This document shows positions 1-6,172 of a DNA stretch of 15,995 bases, piece by piece (the stretch's first letter is position 1; each line of letters begins with the position of its first letter). The DNA is taken from the NCBI GenBank assembly GCA_017743585.1, contig JAGHYP010000028.1:1-15995 (forward strand). Direction: 5' to 3'. The position numbers and the translations under genes are program-made. Source of the stretch: Chloroflexota bacterium. GTDB taxonomy: Bacteria; Chloroflexota; Anaerolineae; Aggregatilineales; UBA2796. The notes below the pieces were generated by a model. It was not told the DNA's origin and did not search any database. It was given only the letters and a program-made list of their open reading frames with translations.

Positions 1-69
1 ATCTTATTCGAAGCGCGCCGTCAGCGCAGGCTCGGCTGAGCCCCCTTCATCCTCAAGCGCGCCGTGCCG

Positions 70-78
70 TGCTACAAT
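70..78 (+). promoter_or_regulatory. Possible extended -10 promoter of the first propeller gene
   Basis: TGCTACAAT matches the extended -10 form TGnTATAAT with one mismatch (hexamer at 73-78). No good -35 hexamer lies at normal spacing; TTCATC at 46-51 is too far away at 21 bases. Transcription would begin near position 85, leaving about 28 bases before the ATG at 113. The remainder of bases 1-112 shows no gene. Assignment is by motif only. Confidence 0.4.
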
Positions 79-112
79 CAGGATCAGCGCTGAGTACGGC
101 GATCTCAAGAGC

Positions 113-2119
113 ATGCAACCGCCTTACGGCATCAATTTCCGCCCGCTCTGGCGCATCGGGTTGGCGTTGTGCCTGCTGATGAGCGCCATGTTCGGCGGCG
201 TGACGCTAGCGGCACGCAACGCGCAGAGCGCTTTCGCGTGTCTGCGCATCAGCGGCGACGCGCCCGCACGCGATTGGCTGCTGGATCTCAACAACGGCAT
301 CTTGAGCGCTGACGCGCGTCCGCTGAGCGATCCATTCAGCTACGCGCCGCGCGCCATTTGGACATCGCCTGATGGACGCCACTACGCCTACACCTTGCCC
401 GATCGCAACCTGACGCGGCGCTTTACGCTCTATGTGCAGCCGAATAGCAGCGCCCCCGCGCCGCACATGGCGCGCTTAATGGTCAGCAATGCGGTTGTCA
501 ACGCCGTGTCGTGGTCGCCTGACGGCGCGCACTTGTTGTACCTATATCGCGATGCCAACAACGTGCCGCATTTCGGCTTGGCGCGCGCCGATGGCGATAA
601 CGCAACCGTGGTTCGCCTGAACACGCCGCGCGCGAATGAGATCGCCTTCTTCGGCTGGAGCGCTGACGGCGCATATTTCGCCATCGGCACAACCGAGGCC
701 TTCGGGCGCGTCCTGACGTATTACGAGACCAGCACGCTGCGCGCGAAAACTTTCCCGCTCCTCTCGATTCTGCCATACGTTGAGAGCGCGGTGTGGTCAG
801 AGCGCGGTCAGCGGCACGCTTACCTGCGCACGGATCAGGTCGGGCGCACGCGCTTGGTCGTCTCGCTGCTGGATTCGCCAGTCTACGGCGGCGAGGAACT
901 CAGCCTTGAGATGCCGTTTCTGCGCAATGCGCGCCTGTTTTGGTCGCCAGATGGCAACTACCTCGCCTTGCGGTATAACGATCAGGACTTGAATTGGCAG
1001 CTGGTCGTTTACGCGATCGCGCCGCACAGCTCTCAGCCGCGTCAGGTCGCGCGGCTCAAGCAGGGCGGGCGCTTGCTCTTCCCTGCCAGCGCTGCGTGGA
1101 GCGCCGATAGCAGCGCACTTGCTTACTTCCGCGAGCGGCGCGGCGGGCGCGACCTTGTGGCATTCCGCCCAGCCACAGGCGAGAGCGAAGTGCTGGTCGA
1201 GCGCGTGATTTTGGCGCCGCAGAACGACTTCCTGTGGGCAATTGAGAACAGCGCTCGCCCAACGCGCCGCGCCGCTGTGCCGTTCCTGAACGAGCGCCGC
1301 GAGATAGATGTAGACTTGATGAACTTTGACGGCACGGATCGCGTGCCGATCGTGCGCGGAGCGACAGACGTAGAGAACGTCTTGTGGTCGCCAGATGGCG
1401 CGCTGGCACTGGTCAAGTGGCAACGCCGCGCCTTCCCGCGAGTCGATCACTACATCACATGGGCGCGCACCGACGGCAGCGGCTTGCGGACTATCCGCAC
1501 TGAAGAATTCGCGTTCGATCAAGTATTGTGGCTGCGCGAAGGCGGTCGGTTCAGCGGCAAGCTCGCCTACACTTACATGGCGCTGACGCGCTACGGCGTT
1601 GAAGTGCTGGACCTGAAGACAGGCGTGCGGCGCGCGTTGGCGCGCAACCTGCTCAGAGCGCAGGCGCTCTCTTACGACTCAGCGGCGCAAACGCTGCAGT
1701 TTTGGTGGCTCGATAGGCAACGCGGCGGCGTAGACGGCTACGCGCTCGACGGCGCGCGGCGCTATCGCTATCACTCGCCGAGTGGCAGCGTTGAGACGCC
1801 ACACTTGGCGCGCTCGCCCGATGGAAGGCACGCAGCAATGCTCGTGCGCTCAGGCGGCGATTGGGTGCTGCAGGTGGCGTCCGAAGGCGATGAAGGCGAG
1901 GGGCGCGTCCTCTGGAGGGGCAAACAGCCAGCGCCCGGCCTCATACCGCTCTGGTCAGCCGATGGCGAGCGCTTCGCTGTGTTCGTGAGCGTCAACAACT
2001 CAGGCTTGTTCGGCACGTTCAGCGTGGAAGTTTACAGTAGCGCGGGCGTCCTGCTGTACGCGCATCCGCGAGCGCTGCTGCGCTCGGTCAGCGGGGCGCT
2101 CTGGACGCGCTGCGAGTGA
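113..2119 (+). CDS. Secreted or membrane-anchored PD40/TolB-like beta-propeller protein
   Basis: 668 residues. Residues 1-13 form a short cytoplasmic stretch with basic residues, and 14-34 a hydrophobic segment, so the protein is probably exported and either anchored or cleaved. The rest is a beta-propeller read from at least nine PD40-type motifs (WSPDG or WSADG followed by a hydrophobic strand), at about residues 83, 133, 182, 228, 276, 329, 424, 567 and 614. PD40 propellers occur in TolB, prolyl oligopeptidases and many uncharacterised surface proteins, where they act as binding scaffolds; no enzyme domain or catalytic motif is visible here. The start is the ATG at 113: the next in-frame ATG (179) would cut the hydrophobic segment in half, although no strong Shine-Dalgarno site is present. 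A hairpin follows the stop. Function unknown; the architecture resembles Chloroflexota exported propellers (inference). Confidence 0.85.
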   Translation: MQPPYGINFRPLWRIGLALCLLMSAMFGGVTLAARNAQSAFACLRISGDAPARDWLLDLNNGILSADARPLSDPFSYAPRAIWTSPDGRHYAYTLPDRNLTRRFTLYVQPNSSAPAPHMARLMVSNAVVNAVSWSPDGAHLLYLYRDANNVPHFGLARADGDNATVVRLNTPRANEIAFFGWSADGAYFAIGTTEAFGRVLTYYETSTLRAKTFPLLSILPYVESAVWSERGQRHAYLRTDQVGRTRLVVSLLDSPVYGGEELSLEMPFLRNARLFWSPDGNYLALRYNDQDLNWQLVVYAIAPHSSQPRQVARLKQGGRLLFPASAAWSADSSALAYFRERRGGRDLVAFRPATGESEVLVERVILAPQNDFLWAIENSARPTRRAAVPFLNERREIDVDLMNFDGTDRVPIVRGATDVENVLWSPDGALALVKWQRRAFPRVDHYITWARTDGSGLRTIRTEEFAFDQVLWLREGGRFSGKLAYTYMALTRYGVEVLDLKTGVRRALARNLLRAQALSYDSAAQTLQFWWLDRQRGGVDGYALDGARRYRYHSPSGSVETPHLARSPDGRHAAMLVRSGGDWVLQVASEGDEGEGRVLWRGKQPAPGLIPLWSADGERFAVFVSVNNSGLFGTFSVEVYSSAGVLLYAHPRALLRSVSGALWTRCE

Positions 2120-2128
2120 GCGATCTGC

Positions 2129-2157
2129 GCTGGGCAAACGCTCAGGCGTTGCCCAGC
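2129..2157 (+). terminator. Hairpin after the first propeller gene
   Basis: GCTGGGCAA (2129-2137) pairs perfectly with TTGCCCAGC (2149-2157), and an inner CG pair extends the stem past a bulged A around a short loop. It begins nine bases after the stop codon. No T-run follows directly (only GTTTT near 2172), so it is either an imperfect intrinsic terminator or an mRNA 3'-end stabiliser. The rest of 2120-2257 shows no gene. Confidence 0.5.
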
Positions 2158-2257
2158 GGGCGGCGCAGGGTTGTTTTCGGCAGCAGGACGTGGCAGGGCG
2201 CAGAAGGTTACCGCGGCATATTCACAAATTCATGAGGAAATCTGTGAGACGGTCACG

Positions 2258-2920
2258 ATGCGACGCTTCCGACTGAGCGGTCGCGCGCTGCTGAGCGCGT
2301 TGATCGCCTTGCTCACGCCATTGTTTCTCGTCTTGCTCGGCGTGCGCTTGCTGATGAGCGAGCCGTATCTCAGGCTCGCCTATCGAATGCCGAATTTCCC
2401 CGACGATCCGTACGGCTTCACGCTTGAGGATCGTCTGCGCTACGCGCCGTACGCTGTGCAGTTTCTGCTGAGCGGCGCGCCGCCCGATTTCCTCGCCAAC
2501 CTGACCTTCGCCGACGGCACGCCGCTCTACAATGCGCGCGAAGTGCAGCACATGGTGGACGTGCAAGCAGTGACTCAAGCGGCGATGCTGATGCTGGCTG
2601 TGTTGAGCGCGCTAGCGGCGCTCGGCGCGGCGTTGTTGGCGCGCAGCGCTGAGGGTCGGGCAGTGCTGCGGCGCGGCTTGCACAACGGCGCGCTGCTCAC
2701 TTGGCTGCTGCTGCTGGCACTGATCGCTTACATGCTGCTGGATTGGGATCACTTCTTCGATGCATTTCACGCGCTGTTCTTCGCGGAAGGCACGTGGCGC
2801 TTTCTCGCTTCTGACACGCTGATTCGTCTCTTCCCGATGCGCTTCTGGCAGGATGCAGCGCTTTTCTTGGGCGGCTTCTGCGGGCTGAGCGCGCTGTTGC
2901 TCTATGTTGGGACGCGATAG
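2258..2920 (+). CDS. Lit-like lipoprotein intramolecular transacylase (DUF1461/TIGR01906 family) membrane protein
   Basis: 220 residues with four predicted membrane helices at about 8-32, 106-128, 143-161 and 199-217, and a large extracytoplasmic loop between helices 1 and 2. Family hallmarks are present: GFTLEDR near residue 53, YNAREVQHMVDV at 91-102, then FFDAFHALFF at 166-175 and DTLIRLFPMRFW. The histidines H98 (in QHM) and H171 (in FHALFF) sit where the family has its two conserved histidines. Characterised Lit enzymes in Firmicutes move the sn-2 acyl chain of a diacylglyceryl lipoprotein to the alpha-amino group of the N-terminal cysteine, giving a lyso-form lipoprotein. Many family members are untested, so exact activity is inferred. 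I chose the ATG at 2258 over a TTG at 2171 because it starts just before helix 1 and gives the usual family length; the ribosome site is weak. Confidence 0.78.
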   Translation: MRRFRLSGRALLSALIALLTPLFLVLLGVRLLMSEPYLRLAYRMPNFPDDPYGFTLEDRLRYAPYAVQFLLSGAPPDFLANLTFADGTPLYNAREVQHMVDVQAVTQAAMLMLAVLSALAALGAALLARSAEGRAVLRRGLHNGALLTWLLLLALIAYMLLDWDHFFDAFHALFFAEGTWRFLASDTLIRLFPMRFWQDAALFLGGFCGLSALLLYVGTR

Positions 2921-2944
2921 CGCGCTGCAGTGCGAAAGCGGGGC

Positions 2945-3418
2945 TCACAGGCCGTGTTCGCGGCGAATGGCATCCAGCAAGCCGCGCACGCCAGCGTTCA
3001 CTAGCATGTAGCACTCTTCGAAGTTGCCGTTGTAGTACGGATCAGGCACTTCGCGCACGCCGAGCTGCGGCGCGTAATCCAGCAAAAGCGCGACGCGCGC
3101 GCTCGGATTGTTGGCGAGCAGACGGACGCGCTCGAGCGCGCGGATATGCTCTTGAGCCATGCCGATCAGGTATTGAAAGTTTGCGCCGTCTTGATCGGTC
3201 AGGAGGCGCGCGCGCTTGCTGAAGATGATGCCGTGCTTCTTGAGAACGTTCACTGCGCCATCGTGCGTCGGACGACCTGCCTCGTAGCGATCAATGCCTG
3301 CTGAGTCGGCGAAGAGCCGATCTTGCAGGTTCGCCTCGCGCACCAGATGGTTGAAAATGCCATGCGCCATCGGCGAGCGGCAAATGTTGCCTGTGCAGAG
3401 GAAGAGAACGCCAATCAT
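2945..3418 (-). CDS. Low-molecular-weight protein tyrosine phosphatase
   Basis: 157 residues, usual family length. The P-loop CTGNICRS begins at residue 8, giving nucleophile C8 and phosphate-binding R14 (C-x5-R) followed by S15. The general acid is D126 in the DPYY motif near the C terminus. Such enzymes remove phosphate from phosphotyrosine on proteins; in bacteria they often control tyrosine kinases of exopolysaccharide synthesis or stress responses, and a related branch reduces arsenate. No partner kinase or polysaccharide export gene is visible here. The start is fixed: an in-frame TAG lies 12 bases upstream of the ATG, and AGGAG (3428-3432) sits nine bases before it. The gene runs convergent to the Lit-like gene, with 24 bases between them. 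The usual acidic residues of the DFDYIIAMD-type motif are altered here (NFQYLIGMA), so it is a slightly divergent member. Confidence 0.93.
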   Translation of the reverse strand: MIGVLFLCTGNICRSPMAHGIFNHLVREANLQDRLFADSAGIDRYEAGRPTHDGAVNVLKKHGIIFSKRARLLTDQDGANFQYLIGMAQEHIRALERVRLLANNPSARVALLLDYAPQLGVREVPDPYYNGNFEECYMLVNAGVRGLLDAIRREHGL

Positions 3419-3447
3419 CAGGGCTCGCTCCTACTCAGACTCAGCAT
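3418..3447 (-). CDS. Possible nine-codon leader ORF coupled to the phosphatase gene
   Basis: On the - strand a perfect AGGAGG (3453-3458) lies five bases before an ATG at 3447. This opens the short ORF MLSLSRSEP, whose TGA overlaps the phosphatase ATG by one base (TGATG). The ribosome site is stronger than that of the phosphatase gene, which fits translational coupling or a leader peptide. It could also arise by chance; no homologue can be judged at this length. Confidence 0.4.
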   Translation of the reverse strand: MLSLSRSEP

Positions 3448-3552
3448 GGAAGCCTCCTGCGCTCGTGTCTAGCCGCGAAAACTGTGAAACAACGCCTCAA
3501 ACAGGTCTCTTGAGTGTAGAATGCGGGCGTTCTTCTCTTGCGCTGCCTCAGC

Positions 3553-3581
3553 AGCATAGCACAAAGCGACAAAAAAGCCAA
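3553..3581 (-). promoter_or_regulatory. Possible promoter of the phosphatase gene
   Basis: Read on the - strand: TTGGCT (3581-3576), a 17-base spacer that includes an A/T tract, then TATGCT (3558-3553) preceded by TG in extended -10 position. The predicted start is near 3546, giving about 100 bases of leader before the nine-codon ORF. Its -35 lies 14 bases from the -35 of the divergent Nudix promoter. Confidence 0.4.
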
Positions 3582-3595
3582 ACACGCGCCAGCAT

Positions 3596-3624
3596 TTGAC
3601 GTCTGCACGCCTTGCGCGCATAAT
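3596..3624 (+). promoter_or_regulatory. Sigma70-type promoter of the Nudix-RidA pair
   Basis: TTGACG (3596-3601), a spacer of exactly 17 bases, then CATAAT (3619-3624). Each hexamer differs from consensus at one base. Transcription should start near 3631, about 28 bases before the GTG start at 3659 and just ahead of its ribosome site. The TTG that could be taken as an upstream start codon is part of this -35 box. Confidence 0.72.
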
Positions 3625-3658
3625 TCTGCCGTGCGATTCGACGAGGGAACTTTGCGCC

Positions 3659-4165
3659 GTGCCGATCTCTGGATACATTCGCCAATTGCGCGAGAAAGTT
3701 GGTCAAGCGCCGATCCTCATGCTGGGCGTGACAGGTGTTGTGATCGACGGCGCAGGCGAGATACTCTTGCAGCTGCGCAGCGATAACCGTCAGTGGGCGC
3801 TGCCGGGCGGCGCGCTCGACCCAAGCGAAGAGCCTGCTGAGGCGGTTGTGCGCGAGGTGTGGGAAGAGACGGGCGTCCTTGTGCAGCCTGAGCGCGTCGT
3901 GGCAGTGCATGGCGGCGAGGACTTTTTCACGCGCTATCCAAACGGCGACCAAGTCTACATCGTCAGCATCACCTTCGCCTGCCGCCCGCTGCGCGGCGAG
4001 CCGCGCGTGAACGATGACGAGTCGCTCGAAGTGCGCTACTTTCCGCCCGATCAACTGCCGCCCATCTCTGAGCGCACGCGCCTGCGCATCCAGCTGACCT
4101 TGCAAAACGATCTGCGCTGTCAGTTTCGCTACACCCCTAAGCCGTTAGGAGACTATCACCCATGA
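3659..4165 (+). CDS. Nudix hydrolase
   Basis: 168 residues. A complete Nudix box (G-x5-E-x7-REUxEExGU) runs from G51 to V73, with the metal-binding REVWEE at 65-70, preceded by the usual WALPGG turn. The family cleaves nucleoside diphosphates linked to another moiety, often as housecleaning enzymes; the exact substrate cannot be read here. The N-terminal YIRQLREKVG segment is typical of a bacterial subgroup of about 150-160 residues. I chose the GTG at 3659 because GAGGGA (3643-3648) sits ten bases upstream, the family homology begins right after it, and a good promoter ends just before it. A longer reading from TTG at 3596 would run through the -35 box. The stop overlaps the ridA start by ATGA, so the two are probably translated together. 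Confidence 0.9.
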   Translation: MPISGYIRQLREKVGQAPILMLGVTGVVIDGAGEILLQLRSDNRQWALPGGALDPSEEPAEAVVREVWEETGVLVQPERVVAVHGGEDFFTRYPNGDQVYIVSITFACRPLRGEPRVNDDESLEVRYFPPDQLPPISERTRLRIQLTLQNDLRCQFRYTPKPLGDYHP

Positions 4166-4545
4166 GCCGTCAAGTTGTCCACGCAGAGGGCGCGCCACGC
4201 GCCATCGGCCCGTACTCGCAGGCGATCATCGCCAATGGCTTTGTCTTCTGCTCAGGGCAGATCGCGCTCGATCCCGCTACTGGCGAGCTGATCGAAGGCG
4301 ACATCGCCGCTCAGACTGAGCGCGCTATCCAAAACTTGCGCGCCGTGCTAGAAGCAGCGGGCAGCTCACTGGCGCACGTGGTCAAGACAACCGTTTTCCT
4401 GCAGGATATGGCGGATTTCGCCGCCATGAATGCAGTGTACAGTCGGTTTTTTGGCGAGAATCCGCCTGCGCGCAGCACGGTTGGCAACCTTACCTTGCCG
4501 CGCGGCGCGCGCTTTGAGATTGAGGCAATTGCCGTGCTGCCATAG
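4162..4545 (+). CDS. ridA: RidA family enamine/imine deaminase (YjgF/YER057c/UK114)
   Basis: 127 residues, full length for the family. Recognisable segments are AIGPYSQAI (14-22), FCSGQIALDPATGEL (29-43) and the substrate-binding arginine R104 in NPPARSTV, with E121 near the C terminus. RidA speeds hydrolysis of reactive enamine/imine intermediates made by PLP enzymes such as threonine dehydratase, protecting other PLP enzymes. It works in the cytoplasm as a trimer. AGGAG (4147-4151) lies ten bases before the ATG, inside the end of the Nudix gene, and the ATGA overlap suggests coupling. Pairing with a Nudix hydrolase looks like a small metabolite-repair unit (inference). Inverted repeats follow the stop. 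Confidence 0.95.
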   Translation: MSRQVVHAEGAPRAIGPYSQAIIANGFVFCSGQIALDPATGELIEGDIAAQTERAIQNLRAVLEAAGSSLAHVVKTTVFLQDMADFAAMNAVYSRFFGENPPARSTVGNLTLPRGARFEIEAIAVLP

Positions 4546-4546
4546 C

Positions 4547-4614
4547 CCGAGCAACGGCTGAACCTGCTTGCAACGCGCTCGCTCGCGGGGCGCGTACAGC
4601 GAGCGGCTGCTCGG
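4547..4614 (+). terminator. Nested inverted repeats after ridA, possible terminator
   Basis: An inner perfect hairpin, CGCTCGCT (4576-4583) with AGCGAGCG (4598-4605), 14-base loop, is enclosed by CCGAGCA/TGCTCGG arms (about 4547-4553 and 4608-4614). It starts right after the ridA stop and ends 22 bases before the next gene. There is no T-run, so it may be a transcription-attenuating structure or RNA processing site rather than a classic terminator. Confidence 0.35.
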
Positions 4615-4636
4615 CGGGCAGATGATTGAGTGAGAT

Positions 4637-6139
4637 ATGGCGCGCACAAGACGCCCGATCGGCGCTTATCGGCGTCCAATCCCTTTGGTTGGCGCGTACG
4701 GCACATCGGTGCAGTATAGGGGCGCTTCTCTGCGCTCTCGACGGCAGGTTTCGGCAGCGTGGATGTGGGGCTGCGGCTTCCTGAGCAGTCTCGCTTGCAT
4801 TGGCGGCTGCCTTTTTGGCGCCATGATCGGCGTGCTGGGCTTCCGCGCCTTGCCAGAGGAGTTGCAAGCGGCGGCGGCGCGGCGCGTCCCGCTTCTCGCG
4901 GAGCTGATGATGCCGACCAGCACGCCCGATCCGCGCCTTGAAGTCGTGCCGACTATCGATCCGACTCGCGCCGCGAGGGCAGCGCTCGCCTTCGGAGTCG
5001 AATCGGCTGAGGCGACGCCGACGCCGCCTTTTGCCACGCGCCAAAGCGCCTTCCCGACGCTGACGCCAACGCCGCTCATCGGCAGCGCCGTCTTGCCAAC
5101 TGCGACCAACACGCCGCGTCCAACTGCCACAAACGAGCCATTGCCGATGCGCTACTATCTGCCGAATCGCGTTCAGCGCGAGCCGCAAAGCTGGAACAAC
5201 TGCGGGCCCGCCAATTTGGTGCAAGGCTTGCGCGTGATGGGCTACGAAGCCAAACAACGCGATGTGGCGGCTTGGCTGAAGCCGAACAGCGACGACGCGA
5301 ACGTCAGCCCGTGGCAGATGGCGGCTTACACCAATCAGTTCACGCCGCTGCGCGCGCTTGTGCGCGTGAACGGCACGCTCAACCTGATGAAACGCTTGAT
5401 CTACAACGGCTTCGGCGTGATCATCGAGACGGGCCTGTACGACGAGCGCAATCAATGGCTCGGTCACTACGTGACGCTAGTCGGCTGGGATGACATAGGC
5501 GATCCGGGCAAAGGCGGCTTTTTGTACGGCTTAGACACGCTCAAGGACAGCGGCCCTGATGGCAAAGGCGTCCGCGAGTATTACGTTGATCTCGACACGC
5601 GCTGGAAGCATTTCAATCGCCTCTACTTGGTGATCTACCGCCCTGAGCAGGAAGGGCGCTTGCGCGAGCTGCTCGGCGAGGCATTTGACGAGCGCGTGAA
5701 CGCCGAGCAAGCGCTGGCGCGCGCGCTGCAAGAGACTAGGCTGAATCCAAACGATCAGTTTGCTTGGTTCAATATCGGCAGCAGTTATGTGTTGCTCGGC
5801 GCGTATGAGCAGGCGGCGCTCGCCTACGATCTGGCGCGCGCGCGCGGCGGCGGCTGGCCTTGGCGCATGTTGTGGTATCAATTCGGCCCGTTCAAAGCCT
5901 ATTACATGGTCGGCGATTATCAGACTGTGATCGATCTGGCGAACAGCGTGATTCGGCGCATGCAGCATGTTGAAGAGGCGTATTACTATCGCAGCCTTGC
6001 CTATGCGGCGCTCGGCGAGATGAACCTCGCCGTTGCGGACATGCAGCGCGTCGTACGCGATAACGGCAATCTACAGGTGGCGGTTGAAGCGCTAGCGCGC
6101 TTGCAAGCAGGCGACGTGCCGCCCGCCGAGACACTCTAG
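4637..6139 (+). CDS. Membrane-anchored C39-like cysteine peptidase with Thr/Pro stalk and C-terminal TPRs
   Basis: 500 residues. Order of parts: a basic N-terminal segment (1-42), one glycine/cysteine-rich membrane helix (about 45-68), a low-complexity stalk rich in Thr, Pro and Ala (about 93-168, with TPTP and TNTPRPTAT), a Peptidase_C39_2-like domain (about 172-335), and TPR-like helices (about 355-490). The peptidase domain shows Q184 and C189 in QSWNNCGPA, H277 in GHYVTLVGWDD, and D300 in YGLD as the probable third catalytic residue. It is thus expected to be an active papain-fold peptidase facing outside. It is not a bacteriocin exporter, as no ABC modules are present. TPR helices include FNIGSSYVLLGAYEQAALAY (377-396) and YRSLAYAALGEMNLAVADM (451-469). 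The substrate is unknown. The gene leads a group with the GT-C and propeller genes; the ribosome site is weak (GAGTGAG). Confidence 0.85.
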   Translation: MARTRRPIGAYRRPIPLVGAYGTSVQYRGASLRSRRQVSAAWMWGCGFLSSLACIGGCLFGAMIGVLGFRALPEELQAAAARRVPLLAELMMPTSTPDPRLEVVPTIDPTRAARAALAFGVESAEATPTPPFATRQSAFPTLTPTPLIGSAVLPTATNTPRPTATNEPLPMRYYLPNRVQREPQSWNNCGPANLVQGLRVMGYEAKQRDVAAWLKPNSDDANVSPWQMAAYTNQFTPLRALVRVNGTLNLMKRLIYNGFGVIIETGLYDERNQWLGHYVTLVGWDDIGDPGKGGFLYGLDTLKDSGPDGKGVREYYVDLDTRWKHFNRLYLVIYRPEQEGRLRELLGEAFDERVNAEQALARALQETRLNPNDQFAWFNIGSSYVLLGAYEQAALAYDLARARGGGWPWRMLWYQFGPFKAYYMVGDYQTVIDLANSVIRRMQHVEEAYYYRSLAYAALGEMNLAVADMQRVVRDNGNLQVAVEALARLQAGDVPPAETL

Positions 6140-6172
6140 CGATATGCGCGCCTGAGATACAAGCCGAGAGGT

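Noticed and set aside
797..1522. - strand open frame opposite the first propeller gene
   Set aside because: Antisense shadow; the + strand carries regular PD40 repeats.
2171..2257. TTG start giving 29 more residues to the Lit-like protein
   Set aside because: The extra part has no family resemblance and lies next to the upstream hairpin; the ATG at 2258 opens directly before helix 1.
3596..3658. TTG start for the Nudix protein
   Set aside because: The TTG belongs to a near-consensus -35 box, while GTG 3659 has a good ribosome site.
5000..5145. Short tandem repeat around ACGCCGACGCCG
   Set aside because: It encodes the Thr/Pro stalk of the peptidase and is irregular, not a separate DNA repeat or CRISPR.
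4490..5467. Long - strand open frame (325 codons) opposite the C39 peptidase gene
   Set aside because: Its Arg/Ala/His-rich translation is typical of GC-rich antisense frames, and the + strand product has clear domains.
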